The notes: generated from the letters alone by a model not told the origin. 64,000 bases of DNA from Pseudobdellovibrionaceae bacterium (GCA_947444305.1 CANEZP010000020.1:1-64000), one strand, 5' to 3'; shown: positions 54,639 through 63,802, numbered from the stretch's first letter. Made by a program: numbers and translations.

Positions 54639-55172
54639 TTTTACGAATTCCAAAACTTCTTCGGCGTGGCCGTCGACTTTGACCTTGCGCCACTCCTTAA
54701 CGAGCTTGCCGTCTTCGCCGATGACGAAGGTGGAGCGCTCGATGCCGCGCACTTGTTTGCCGTACATGTTTTTCATTTTAACGACGTCAAAGATTTTGCA
54801 AAGGGTTTCGTCTTCGTCGCTGAGCAGATCGACTTTGTACTTTTGATTGAGTTTGAATTTCTCGTGCGACTTCATTGAGTCGCGAGAGATGCCGAAGACT
54901 TCCGCGCCGAGCGCTTTGAACTTGGGCAGTAGCCTTGAGAAATCTTGGCCCTCGGTCGTGCAACCCGGGGTCGCGTCCTTCGGGTAAAAATAAAGAACGA
55001 CTTTCTTGCCCTTTAATTCTTTGAGCGACACGGTTCGCTCGCCGGTCGACGCCGCTTTGAATGCGGGCACGGTTTTCCCGACGAGGGTAGAAATTGGGCT
55101 GCTTAATTTAGCGGCAGCTTTTTTAATCGGCTTCTTCACGGTTTTTTTAGTCGCGGTCGTAGTTGTTTTCAT
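54630..55172 (-). CDS. bcp: peroxiredoxin, BCP/PrxQ type, with Lys-rich N-terminal tail
   Basis: A thiol peroxidase reducing hydroperoxides. The peroxidatic Cys is C71 in DATPGCTTEG. The usual resolving Cys five residues later is Gln76; C125 in ETLCKIF may take the role, as in some PrxQ variants. A 22-residue tail rich in Lys, Thr and Ala (TKKTVKKPIKKAAAK), like histone H1 tails, precedes the normal domain, so 180 aa against about 155. Converges on the 53607 gene with 9 bases overlap. Confidence 0.88.
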   Translation of the reverse strand: MKTTTTATKKTVKKPIKKAAAKLSSPISTLVGKTVPAFKAASTGERTVSLKELKGKKVVLYFYPKDATPGCTTEGQDFSRLLPKFKALGAEVFGISRDSMKSHEKFKLNQKYKVDLLSDEDETLCKIFDVVKMKNMYGKQVRGIERSTFVIGEDGKLVKEWRKVKVDGHAEEVLEFVKSL

Positions 55173-55261
55173 GACCGCGTTGTTACCATAAATTTTCCGC
55201 TTTCCTCAAGCCGCCGATTGCCCTAGCCTAGGCGCTTACTTTTAGGGATAGGGAGAATTGG

Positions 55262-55879
55262 GTGAACGACGGATTTACGCGTCCGCAGCCGCATAGCGGG
55301 TGGATTGAAGTCATCGTGGGCTGCATGTTCAGCGGCAAGACCGAAGAATTGATTAAACAAATGCGCCGGGCGCACATCGCGCGCCAACGCTGCCAAACTT
55401 TCAAACCGCAGATTGACTCGCGCTATTCAAAAACCGAAGTCGCTTCGCACGATCAAAACCGGCTCGCGGCGTTTCCCGTTGACCAAGCCGCCGAAATTCC
55501 GCCGCTCGTTCACGCCAACACCATGGTCGTTGCGATCGACGAGGGACAATTCTTCGGCCCCGAAATCGTCGATATCGCCACCTTGCTCGCCAACTCGGGC
55601 AAGCGGGTCATCATCGCCGGTCTCGACACGGATTGGCGAGGTCGCCCGTTTGGCCCCATGCCCCAATTGATGGCCGTCGCCGAGGTCGTTCGCAAGCAAC
55701 ACGCCATCTGCCGCACTTGCGGAAGTCCCGCGACACGCACCCAGCGCATGACTTCTGCGACCGAGGATATCTTGGTGGCCTCTTCCGACGCTTACGAGGC
55801 CCGTTGCCGGAAGCATTTTGACCCCGAATTAGGCATGCATCCCTTGACAGAACGCGCGCAAAATTTAAATTTGTCATAA
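55262..55879 (+). CDS. tdk: thymidine kinase
   Basis: Phosphorylates thymidine for dTMP salvage. P-loop GCMFSGKTEE near residues 20-29, DEGQFF with the catalytic Glu near 96, and four zinc-binding Cys (CRTCG and RCRKH). GTG start at 55262 follows AGGGAGAA. 205 aa is normal for the type II family. hpt follows 15 bp later, forming a nucleotide-salvage pair. Confidence 0.95.
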   Translation: MNDGFTRPQPHSGWIEVIVGCMFSGKTEELIKQMRRAHIARQRCQTFKPQIDSRYSKTEVASHDQNRLAAFPVDQAAEIPPLVHANTMVVAIDEGQFFGPEIVDIATLLANSGKRVIIAGLDTDWRGRPFGPMPQLMAVAEVVRKQHAICRTCGSPATRTQRMTSATEDILVASSDAYEARCRKHFDPELGMHPLTERAQNLNLS

Positions 55880-55893
55880 TCTAGGAGACGACC

Positions 55894-56421
55894 TTGGAAA
55901 ACTTGCGCCTTTCGCCCTTAATTTCTGAAGATGAGATCCGCAACCGGGTGGTCAAACTCGGCGCCACCATCACCGATAAATTTAAGGGCAAGGACGTCGT
56001 GGTCGTGGGCGTACTCAAAGGTTCGTTCATGTTTTTCGCCGATTTGATCCGCGCGATCGATACGGATTTATCCTGCGACTTCGTGGGCGTAAGTTCCTAC
56101 TCCGGCACCCAATCTTCGGGCGAAGTAAAAATCAATTTAGATTTAAGCCGCTCAATCAAAGGGCGCCACGTGGTTTTGGTCGAAGACATCGTCGACACCG
56201 GTTTGACCATGAACTACCTGCGCCGCCACCTGGAGAACCATAAACCGCAAGCTTTGCTTACGGCGTCCTTATTGCTTAAACCCGACGCCTTAAAAGAAAA
56301 ATGCGAAGTGGATTTGGTCGGCTTCAAAATCCCGAACGACTTCGTCGTGGGCTACGGTTTGGATTACCAAGGCTACTTCCGCAATCTGCCGTACATCGCG
56401 CAGGTTTCAAATATCAATTAG
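55894..56421 (+). CDS. hpt: hypoxanthine phosphoribosyltransferase
   Basis: Makes IMP (and GMP) from hypoxanthine/guanine and PRPP. The PRPP loop VVLVEDIVDTGLTMNYL is near residue 92-108, with VVGVLKGSFMFFADL near 40 and the base-binding FVVGYGLDYQ near 150. 175 aa is normal. TTG start, with AGGAG 6-10 bases before it. Confidence 0.93.
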   Translation: MENLRLSPLISEDEIRNRVVKLGATITDKFKGKDVVVVGVLKGSFMFFADLIRAIDTDLSCDFVGVSSYSGTQSSGEVKINLDLSRSIKGRHVVLVEDIVDTGLTMNYLRRHLENHKPQALLTASLLLKPDALKEKCEVDLVGFKIPNDFVVGYGLDYQGYFRNLPYIAQVSNIN

Positions 56422-56493
56422 TTCGGTATACAAATTTAGTTTGCCGCAATTCGCCCGTCGTTCGATAAGTGCGTGAAATGACTGATGACACAA

Positions 56494-56765
56494 CGTCTCT
56501 TTTCCAGAAAAGAAAAGACGCGTTATCTCCGCTTTCAAGAGGGCTAATCTCGTGTGCGCGAGATTTATCCATCCATGCGAAGGCCATCTCGCCGCCGTCC
56601 ACGGCGTCGAGACCGAAAAAATTAACTCGGATTTTATTTCTTAAGACACTCCGCCCGGAAGGCGGAGGGGAACCACTCTCATGGATGGAAGATCTTCGCG
56701 CCGCACAGATGGGGTAGTCGGAGACCAAACCCTCAAGCTACTATGTCCAAAATCGGACATAGTAG
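56494..56765. ncRNA. candidate highly structured non-coding RNA
   Basis: Within 272 bases six stems can be drawn: an imperfect one at 56494-56520; AATCTCG/CGAGATT at 56546-56565; a 10-base pair TCCATCCATG (56568-56577) with CATGGATGGA (56680-56689) that encloses CGCCG/CGGCG (56593-56606) and CTCCGCC/GGCGGAG (56649-56667); and an 11-base perfect hairpin CTACTATGTCC/GGACATAGTAG (56738-56765). Such density argues for an RNA gene in a gap without protein-coding genes. It does not match tmRNA, RNase P, SRP or 6S RNA that I know. Strand is open. Confidence 0.4.
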
Positions 56766-56781
56766 CGATAGGTCAAAAAAA

Positions 56782-58110
56782 CTATTCCAGCTCCGCGCGG
56801 GCTTGGCTCTCTTGCACCAACGGGACCCGCAGGATGTGCTTGCGGGATAAAGGCGTGCGGCCCTTCCAGACGGAGTCGGTCACGTGGGGGTTCAAGATCT
56901 TGGCGAGTTCGATGTCGTTGTTAAACCACTTCAGCATGTCTTTGACGTTTTTGTTCTGCACCAATTTGATTTCGGCGCCGCGCACTTCGGGCATAACTTC
57001 GAGAGGACCGAAATATTTTTCGGCGTTGCGCTCGACATCGACGGCGGCCAAAAAGCTTGCGTAAAAGCTAGCCGAGGCAAAACCGAAACGGCCACGGCGG
57101 ACGTCGGTCAGTTCGGCTAAATCGGTGGTGCCCATCTTTTCCGTCAAACGGCGTACGCCCGAGGGACCGTGGTTGTACGCGGTCACCGCCAGCGGCCAGT
57201 GTTTCAGCATCGTGTAGTTGTCGCGCATCTTGCGTGCGGCCGAAGCGGTCGCGCGCAAAGGATCGTTGCGTTCGTCGGCCGAGCCGTCGAGGCGCATGTA
57301 CATGCGCGCCGTCGAACGCATGAATTGCCAAATACCGCTGGCGCCGACCCGGGAGCGGGCGCGTAAGTTGAAAGAACTTTCGACGAACGGCAAACGGGTC
57401 AGTTCAACCGGGACGCCTTCGCGGCGGAAGATGTCTTCCATCTGTTTTATGTAGCGGCCGCTTGAGTAAATTCCGTTGATAAACTGATTGCGCTGCCCGA
57501 GTTGAAAGCGCAAACGCCCTTTGCGTCCCGCTTCGATGAACTTGCGGGGTTGGTCGACCTTCGCGAACATTTCCCAGTAGCGTAAGTCTTCGCCGGTTAG
57601 ACCCTCGGCCGTTTTTGATTCACCTACGCGTTTTAAACGCGCGGCGATTTCTTTTTTCTTTTCGTCGACACGTTTGCGACGCGCTTTTTCGCGCTGTCTA
57701 TCGGTCAAATCTTTTTGCGCCGTTATGTCGCCGAAGTCGATGCTTTCGTAAATGATGTGCACGTACTGGCTGTCGTGCAAGATTCCCTGGTCGGACGTGT
57801 ACTTGGTGTAAATGTCTTTCCAAAATTGTACGCGCTCTTCCATGCCTTTGGGCACGGCGAAAGCTTCGGGCGTCCAACCGAGGGCATTTTCTTGGCCCGT
57901 GTATACCGGCGGCGACCACTTCGGGTTCAGCGGCGTGAACTCCAATTTCTCCTCGGGCAAAGGCATAACTTCTTCGGTTTGCAAAAGAGGTTCGCTCTCG
58001 CCGAGTGAGGTGATGCCGTCATCGGGAGTCATCTCTAAAGCGAACGCACATACGCCGATGCCGGAAGCAACCGCGACCACGGAAATCCATTTCCATTTAT
58101 TTTTTAGCAT
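56782..58110 (-). CDS. lytic transglycosylase (SLT family, MltD-like)
   Basis: A 442-residue murein hydrolase. A signal peptide (VAVASGIGVCAFA) is followed by about 200 residues of helical linker and an SLT domain near 240-360 with PFVESSFNLRARS (catalytic Glu) and GASGIWQFMRSTA, then AVTAYNHGPSGV. It cleaves glycan strands to 1,6-anhydro ends. The C-terminal 60 residues (about 385-440) look like a weak LysM-type unit. Near dacB, another peptidoglycan gene. Confidence 0.85.
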   Translation of the reverse strand: MLKNKWKWISVVAVASGIGVCAFALEMTPDDGITSLGESEPLLQTEEVMPLPEEKLEFTPLNPKWSPPVYTGQENALGWTPEAFAVPKGMEERVQFWKDIYTKYTSDQGILHDSQYVHIIYESIDFGDITAQKDLTDRQREKARRKRVDEKKKEIAARLKRVGESKTAEGLTGEDLRYWEMFAKVDQPRKFIEAGRKGRLRFQLGQRNQFINGIYSSGRYIKQMEDIFRREGVPVELTRLPFVESSFNLRARSRVGASGIWQFMRSTARMYMRLDGSADERNDPLRATASAARKMRDNYTMLKHWPLAVTAYNHGPSGVRRLTEKMGTTDLAELTDVRRGRFGFASASFYASFLAAVDVERNAEKYFGPLEVMPEVRGAEIKLVQNKNVKDMLKWFNNDIELAKILNPHVTDSVWKGRTPLSRKHILRVPLVQESQARAELE

Positions 58111-58113
58111 TAC

Positions 58114-59526
58114 TTATTGCACCAGCTCCGTGGCCAACTGGTCAAACAGCCGTCGGACCAGATCTCCTTGTTCGGCCTTTCCGTTGAATATGAAGGCGAA
58201 AGCCTGGACCGACCCATCCTTGTGTCCAGCATAACCAGCGAGCGCGACCACCCCGGTGAGAAGCCCCGTCTTCGCGCGTACCCAACCGGTCGCCGGCGAA
58301 TTCTTCATTCGGTTTTTCAAAGTGCCGTCGATCCCAGCGAGCGGCATCCCGCTCATGAACTCGGCGAAGGTGGGAAAGTTTTGTTGCTGCTTCGCCAAGA
58401 CCATCGCGAGATCCACCGGGCGGATCCTGTTCTTGCGGCTTAAACCGGATGGGTTGAGCAGAATAAATTTCTTCGGATCGAGGCCCATATCTTCAAGATT
58501 GTCGCGGATGATCTTCATGCCGCCGTCCAACGTCGCGGGAACGGTGCCCGCCTGCGCCGCTAAATTTTTGGTCAACATCTCGGCCACGAAGTTGTTAGAA
58601 AACTTAAGCATGTCGGCGACGTGAAGGCTTACCGGTTTGGACTCGGCCTTCGCCAGCAGCGTGGCTTTTTCCGGCCGTTTGCCCGCTTTGACTTTGCCGC
58701 TTACGGTGATGCCACGTTGTTCGAGAAAGAAAACCAAATTATTTCCGGCCCACTCGTCGGGGTCGTCGATATTTTTAAATACCGCCGCTTCATTGCTGCC
58801 GAGACCGATCGTCCCCGACACGCGAACCGTATTGCCCGAGCGCGAGACGTCCAAGTTCGTGCCGGTTTTGTTCACGGTCTTGGCGCGATTGTCGATTTTG
58901 AAACCATTCGCGATCGGATCGAGCACGACCTGCGGCGCCTGCCCGACTTGTGCCGGACGAATGAAGATATTGATCGAATTCCAATTAAAGGACATAGCGC
59001 CGACGGGAGCGTCGTAAGCGCGGTCGACCCGCTCGGGATCGCGGCTCGGATCCGAGCGCACGCTATCGAAATCGCTGTCGTCGACGACGATGTTGCCCTC
59101 GACTTTTTTGATTCCCGTGCGCACGAGCTCGTTCACCAAGAACCACATGCTCTCGCTAACGAAGCCCGCGTCGCCCCCGCCCTTCAAAACTAAATCGCCG
59201 TCGAGTACGCCGTTCTTGACCGAACCCGAAGACCAAAGCGTCGTTTGGAATTTGAAACTCGGTCCCAACTTTTGTAATACGGCGGCCGCGGTCGCGATCT
59301 TCGTGACCGACGCGGGAATGAACGCTTCGGTCTCGTTTAAGCCGTAAATCATCCGTTGCGGCGTGGCCCCCAAATCGACCACCGCCAAGCCCAATTTCGT
59401 TTGCGGAACCGAGAAAGATTTGAGCACCTTCGAAAGACGCGCGTTGAGGTCCTTATTGTCCGCATTTTTCTGCGCGAAGGCGGGAATACCGAAAATCATT
59501 GCGGCGAGAAGAAGGATTCTGGACAC
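58114..59526 (-). CDS. dacB: D-alanyl-D-alanine carboxypeptidase/endopeptidase (PBP4)
   Basis: A peptidase S13 enzyme trimming or opening peptidoglycan cross-links. Signal peptide then active-site SVTK near residue 73, SNN (KFSNNFVAE) near 305 and the KTG motif (RAKTGLL) near 420. The start is uncertain: GTG at 59526 has a GAGGTGG ribosome site, while ATG at 59547 lacks one. 470 aa with the GTG. Confidence 0.9.
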   Translation of the reverse strand: MSRILLLAAMIFGIPAFAQKNADNKDLNARLSKVLKSFSVPQTKLGLAVVDLGATPQRMIYGLNETEAFIPASVTKIATAAAVLQKLGPSFKFQTTLWSSGSVKNGVLDGDLVLKGGGDAGFVSESMWFLVNELVRTGIKKVEGNIVVDDSDFDSVRSDPSRDPERVDRAYDAPVGAMSFNWNSINIFIRPAQVGQAPQVVLDPIANGFKIDNRAKTVNKTGTNLDVSRSGNTVRVSGTIGLGSNEAAVFKNIDDPDEWAGNNLVFFLEQRGITVSGKVKAGKRPEKATLLAKAESKPVSLHVADMLKFSNNFVAEMLTKNLAAQAGTVPATLDGGMKIIRDNLEDMGLDPKKFILLNPSGLSRKNRIRPVDLAMVLAKQQQNFPTFAEFMSGMPLAGIDGTLKNRMKNSPATGWVRAKTGLLTGVVALAGYAGHKDGSVQAFAFIFNGKAEQGDLVRRLFDQLATELVQ

Positions 59527-59555
59527 GGCCACCTCGATTGCTATCATTGAGTCGC

Positions 59556-61070
59556 ATGACGCTTAATTTAAGACCCATTTTTCTTTCCCCGCTACTGATT
59601 TTTGCCGGCCTCCTCGTTTCTTCGTGCACGGGCGGCCGGAAAACTCCGCCCGACACGCTGGTCGTCGCCTTGGGTGCGGCGCCTTCGACGCTGGACCCGC
59701 GCTTTGCGACCGACGCGAACGGTATGCGCATCGGCGGTCTGATTTTCAATTCGCTCGTCAGGCCCGGAACGGATTTTAAGCCCACGGCCGACGGCGCCGA
59801 ATCGTGGTCATATAAGGACCACGCCTTCATCTTCGAACTTCGCAAAGGCCTAAAATTCCACAACGGCCGTGAAGTGACACCCGAAGATGTTTTGTTTTCG
59901 TTCGAACAGTACCGGCTGCCCGCCTCACCGTTCGCGTCGATATTAGATTCGGTAACCGGCGTCGACGCGGTAAAAGCCGGGGACGGGCACATCACCGTCA
60001 CGCTGAAAGTTAAAAACTATTCCGACAAATTCTTGGTGAGTGATTTACCGGGAGTAAAGATCCTACCGAAAGAAGAAACGCTTAAGGCCGGCCCCGACTT
60101 CGCGAAGGTCTTGCTCGGCACGGGCTCATACAAATTCGTTAGCCAAGATTCGTCGAACGTCCACCTCGAAGGCGTCACGGCAAAAACTAAAAAACTAAAT
60201 TTTAAAATCATCCGCGACGATTTCACTCGCTACCAAAAATTATTGAAGGGCGAAGTCGATTTAGTCCAAAGCGATATTCCTCTCGATAAGGTCGACGATT
60301 TTGAGAAACGCCAAGACGAATTTCAGGTCATTCGCTTCCCTGGCTTGACGATGACTTACGTGCTGCTCAACTTTAAAGATCCGGCTCTCAAAACGAAGGA
60401 AGTCCGGCAAGCCCTTTCACAAACGCTGCAGCGCCAAGACATCATTACGCACAAGTTGAGGGGCCTGGGGGTTGAGGCGACCTCGTTGCTCACGCCGAAC
60501 AATCCCTATTTCAACACGGAGCTGGTGAACCCGGCGTTCAATTTGGCGGCGGCGAAGAAGACAATCGAAAAGCTCGCGCTCGCCGGTAAAAAGCTGACGC
60601 TGAAGACGTCGAACCAACCGGCGGCGGCCGACAACGGCAAGGTCATCGCGCATCAGATGTCACAGTCGGGTTTAAACGTCGAATTACAAACTTACGAATG
60701 GGCCACCTTTTACGATGACGTAAAGAAGGGTAATTTCCAAATGGCGACGATGAAGTGGGTCGGTACCATTGATCCCGATCTTTACCGCATCGCTTTTCAC
60801 TCGAAAGAAACTCCCCCGGGCCGCAACCGTGGTTCGTATTCGAATGCCAAGCTCGATCCCTTACTTGAAAAAAGCGCCGTGACCGAAGACCTTGGCCAAC
60901 GCAAAAAAGTTATGCTCGAGATCCAGAAGATCGTGCACGAGGACCTCGTGATGATTCCCCTGTGGTACGACCAACAGGTCGCGGTCGCTCGCAAAAACAT
61001 TTTAGATTATCACCCCGTGCAAACCGGCGAATTTCAACCGTTCGCCGAGATTAGAAAGTCGGATCAATGA
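59556..61070 (+). CDS. ABC transporter substrate-binding lipoprotein (SBP_bac_5, peptide type)
   Basis: A 504-residue protein with lipobox SSC in LLVSSCTGG (Cys23). The SBP_bac_5 pattern is present: TLDPRFATDANG, WSYKDHAFIFELRKGLKFHNG and PEDVLFSFE, then IVHEDLVMIPLWYDQQ near the C-terminus. It binds oligopeptides or similar; no transporter genes are adjacent. Its stop overlaps the diguanylate cyclase start by 4 bases (ATGA). Confidence 0.9.
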   Translation: MTLNLRPIFLSPLLIFAGLLVSSCTGGRKTPPDTLVVALGAAPSTLDPRFATDANGMRIGGLIFNSLVRPGTDFKPTADGAESWSYKDHAFIFELRKGLKFHNGREVTPEDVLFSFEQYRLPASPFASILDSVTGVDAVKAGDGHITVTLKVKNYSDKFLVSDLPGVKILPKEETLKAGPDFAKVLLGTGSYKFVSQDSSNVHLEGVTAKTKKLNFKIIRDDFTRYQKLLKGEVDLVQSDIPLDKVDDFEKRQDEFQVIRFPGLTMTYVLLNFKDPALKTKEVRQALSQTLQRQDIITHKLRGLGVEATSLLTPNNPYFNTELVNPAFNLAAAKKTIEKLALAGKKLTLKTSNQPAAADNGKVIAHQMSQSGLNVELQTYEWATFYDDVKKGNFQMATMKWVGTIDPDLYRIAFHSKETPPGRNRGSYSNAKLDPLLEKSAVTEDLGQRKKVMLEIQKIVHEDLVMIPLWYDQQVAVARKNILDYHPVQTGEFQPFAEIRKSDQ

Positions 61071-61981
61071 ACCGTCCGCTCTTACTCTGCGTCGATGATG
61101 AAAGCGCGATTTTACAATCACTCGAGAGAGTTTTTAAGGACCAGTTCCGCGTACTCACCTCGGAATCACCCGCCGAAGCGCTCGAAACCTTGCGACTCAA
61201 TACCGATTGCGCGATCGTTCTCAGTGATTACCGCATGCCCGGAATGAACGGCGTAGAATTTTTAAGACACGCACGCACGATCGTGCCGCTGACCTCACGC
61301 GCGATACTTTCCGGCCAAATTGATTTGTCGCAAATCAGCGAAGCGATCAACAACGGCGACATCCATAAGTTTTTTCTCAAACCTTGGGAGAACGAGTACC
61401 TCGCCCTACAAATGCAGGAAGCTTTGCAGATGCACCGTACGCTGCGCGAGAAAGCGCATTACGAGCGTCTGGCCATCACCGATCCCGTTACGCAATTGAC
61501 GAATCACCGTTTCTTTCAAGATCAAGTGCGGTTAGAGATCCGCAAAGCGAGTGACGCGAAATCACCGTTATCGCTGATGATCGTCGACGTCGATCACTTC
61601 AAAGGTTTCAACGACCGCTTCGGGCATCCCGAAGGCGACCGCTTACTGTTTAAGCTTGCGGGTTTTTTGCAAGATACGGTCAAGAACCGCGGCTACGTTT
61701 CACGTTACGGCGGCGAAGAATTCACCGTGATCCTTCCCGGCTTTGATACCGCCGAGGCCACGACTTTCGCGAACGAAATTCGCTCGAAGCTTGAACAGAC
61801 TCCGCTGGCCGGACCCACGTCGAGCCCAACTTTCGTCACCGTTAGTTCTGGTCTGGCTTCGTATCCTCAACACGGAATCAACGCGGCCGACCTGATTGAA
61901 TCGGCGGACAAAGCGCTTTATCAAGCCAAAAGGCAAGGCCGAAACCAAGTCGCGATTGCTGCGCCGTCTAAGCCCGGCTAG
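61067..61981 (+). CDS. response regulator with GGDEF diguanylate cyclase domain
   Basis: A 304-residue protein: receiver domain (1-120) with acidic DDE near 10-12, phosphorylation Asp54 in LSDYRMPGM and Lys in FFLKPW; then a GGDEF domain with active GGEEF at 215-219, so it should make cyclic di-GMP on phosphorylation. The inhibitory RxxD site five residues before is replaced (N-R-G-Y-V-S-R-Y), suggesting no product feedback. Coupled to the peptide-binding lipoprotein; LspA-HAMP follows 12 bp later. Confidence 0.93.
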   Translation: MNRPLLLCVDDESAILQSLERVFKDQFRVLTSESPAEALETLRLNTDCAIVLSDYRMPGMNGVEFLRHARTIVPLTSRAILSGQIDLSQISEAINNGDIHKFFLKPWENEYLALQMQEALQMHRTLREKAHYERLAITDPVTQLTNHRFFQDQVRLEIRKASDAKSPLSLMIVDVDHFKGFNDRFGHPEGDRLLFKLAGFLQDTVKNRGYVSRYGGEEFTVILPGFDTAEATTFANEIRSKLEQTPLAGPTSSPTFVTVSSGLASYPQHGINAADLIESADKALYQAKRQGRNQVAIAAPSKPG

Positions 61982-61992
61982 AATTTAAGGAT

Positions 61993-62928
61993 ATGAAAAA
62001 ACGCGATTGGCTCTTAGTCATCTCCCTTGTTCCCGCAACCTGGATCTTCGATCAACTGACCAAAGCTTGGGCCATGTCTTCGCTCGCGGAATTAAAATTC
62101 TACGGTTTTTTTGGTTTGGTTCTGCACCACAATCCCGGCGCGATCCTCGGCACGTTTGCCGATCTCCCGCCCGTTTTGCGCGTGGTGAGTTTATCAACCG
62201 GCGGCGCATTTTTAATCACGATCTACGCGGCTATCCAGTACTTGTTGCCGTCACGCTCGCTTCCGCTACGCGCGGGCATGTCGCTCTTGCTCGGCGGTAT
62301 TTTAGGTAACGTGACCGACCGTATCGTTTACGGCGCGGTCACCGACTTCCTCGTGTTCGGCAGCCGTCAACTATCGACGCCCGCCTTCAACGTAGCCGAC
62401 GCCGTTCAGTGGGTCGGCTACCTGCTCGTCGTTTACGGACTCGTCCGCGACGGCTCACTCTTCTGGCCCGACGCTAACGTTCGCAAAACGATCTGGGTGA
62501 ATCCCCGCTTTCAATTGCGCTTTTGTTTCACGATGGTCGCGATCGGCGCGTGCTTCTCGATCGTCAGCGGCGTCTTTGCTTATACGTTTTTAAAAATTAC
62601 GATCGACGATCTCGTCGTCGGCCCCGCCCGCATGATGGAAAAACGTTTCCTCGTGCCGTTCTTGCAAACTTACATCATCATCGCGTTCGGCTTTATGGCG
62701 ACCCTATTCGCGCTCGGCCGCATCCTCTCGCACCGGATGGCCGGCCCGATCTACGGGTTCGAAAATTACCTGAAAGATTTAATGCGCGGTAAGGACCGTA
62801 AGTTCCGCGTGCGTCAAGGCGATGAATTCAAACACCTCGAAGACCTCGCCGACCAAATGCGCCCGCTCATCGCCGCCGCCGTCGCCGAAATCCAACGCGA
62901 AGAAGAAAAACGCCTAAAGTCGGTTTAG
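61993..62928 (+). CDS. lspA: signal peptidase II fused to a TM-HAMP module
   Basis: Residues 1-160 are a complete lipoprotein signal peptidase: FDQLTK at 19-24, NPGAILG at 47-53, GGxxGNxxDR at 101-110, catalytic Asp118 (VTDFL) and Asp136 (FNVADA). A second half (170-311) has two transmembrane helices and a HAMP-like end (AGPIYGFENYLKDLMRGKD...), about 140 residues more than usual. It is co-directional with the diguanylate cyclase and lipoprotein genes. Fusion of LspA with a signalling-type module is unusual. Confidence 0.85.
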   Translation: MKKRDWLLVISLVPATWIFDQLTKAWAMSSLAELKFYGFFGLVLHHNPGAILGTFADLPPVLRVVSLSTGGAFLITIYAAIQYLLPSRSLPLRAGMSLLLGGILGNVTDRIVYGAVTDFLVFGSRQLSTPAFNVADAVQWVGYLLVVYGLVRDGSLFWPDANVRKTIWVNPRFQLRFCFTMVAIGACFSIVSGVFAYTFLKITIDDLVVGPARMMEKRFLVPFLQTYIIIAFGFMATLFALGRILSHRMAGPIYGFENYLKDLMRGKDRKFRVRQGDEFKHLEDLADQMRPLIAAAVAEIQREEEKRLKSV

Positions 62929-62947
62929 GGCTGAATACTTTCAGCCC
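62928..62947. terminator. 8-bp hairpin between convergent genes
   Basis: GGGCTGAA and TTCAGCCC pair around TACT, directly at the lspA stop. Without a T-run it is a weak terminator candidate for either strand. Confidence 0.4.
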
Positions 62948-62953
62948 GCAATA

Positions 62954-63802
62954 TTAAATCGGGGCTATCGTCACGGCCGAGATGTGTTCTAAGAAATAGC
63001 GTTTCGGGCGAATGTCGTCGCCCTCGTTGTTTCCTTCGGTCGCGACTAAGTAATCGCCGTCGGGATTTCGCACTAAACCCATCGGAAATACCTTGCGCGG
63101 CTCACCGGGCCGCGACCCGGATTCATAAACTAAAATAATTTCGCGCTTATCACGCAGCGCACGTACCATCGCGCGGAAGTGATCGCGTTCGGTTAATTCA
63201 TCGACCGAAAAACGCTTCCAAGGCAGATGCGTGTTCTGAAAACCCATGATGTCGGACAGCTTCGCTTCGCGCCCTAGCTTTTCGAAATACTTCATCGCGA
63301 CCGCTAAGCAAGTCTTTGCGTCGTCGAGCGCACGATGCGCGGCCCCAGCTTCAACGCCGAAGTGTTTGGCCAGAGTCGCCAAGCGATGATTCGAAACGTC
63401 GGCGTTGATCGCGCGGCTAATGAGGCTGGTACAAAACCCGGGATTGTCGGGCAAAAGCATGCGCGCTTTTTCGAATTCCCAAGTCAAAAAGCCCATGTCG
63501 AACGGCGCGTGGTGAGCCAGGATGAAACCGTCTTTGATGAACTCGTGAAACTCGGCCAGCTTATGCTGAAGCAAAGGCGCGGTTTCGACCATTTCGTTCG
63601 TGATGTTGTGAATCGCGATGACCTCATCCGACATACGGACCGCAGGCTTCAACAGCGTTTGGTAAGTGCCGACGATCTCGCCCGCACGCCACTTCACGGC
63701 GGCCATTTCACAAATTTCGGCGTCGAGCGGGTATTTGCCCGTCGTCTCTAGATCAATGGCTACGAAAGTCGTCTCGAACCATAGTTTTTTTAGGATTTCC
63801 AC
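62954..63802 (-). CDS. DEDDh exonuclease (DnaQ-like) with WYL-like C-terminal domain
   Basis: N-terminal 3'-5' exonuclease: IDLETTG with the DxE pair, HHAPFDMGFL with the second Asp, and HRALDDAKTCLAV with the final H-x-x-x-x-D. The last 90 residues (EIILVYESGS, RKVFPMGLV, YLVATEG, RYFLEHI) resemble a WYL-like beta domain that may bind ligand or nucleic acid. Start GTG 63802 by analogy with family N-termini; TTG 63820 is an alternative six codons earlier. Confidence 0.8.
   Translation of the reverse strand: MEILKKLWFETTFVAIDLETTGKYPLDAEICEMAAVKWRAGEIVGTYQTLLKPAVRMSDEVIAIHNITNEMVETAPLLQHKLAEFHEFIKDGFILAHHAPFDMGFLTWEFEKARMLLPDNPGFCTSLISRAINADVSNHRLATLAKHFGVEAGAAHRALDDAKTCLAVAMKYFEKLGREAKLSDIMGFQNTHLPWKRFSVDELTERDHFRAMVRALRDKREIILVYESGSRPGEPRKVFPMGLVRNPDGDYLVATEGNNEGDDIRPKRYFLEHISAVTIAPI

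Noticed and set aside
56414-56728. 104-codon minus-strand gene
   Set aside because: No ribosome site was recognised and it overlaps several stems; it may be a chance frame over a structured RNA.
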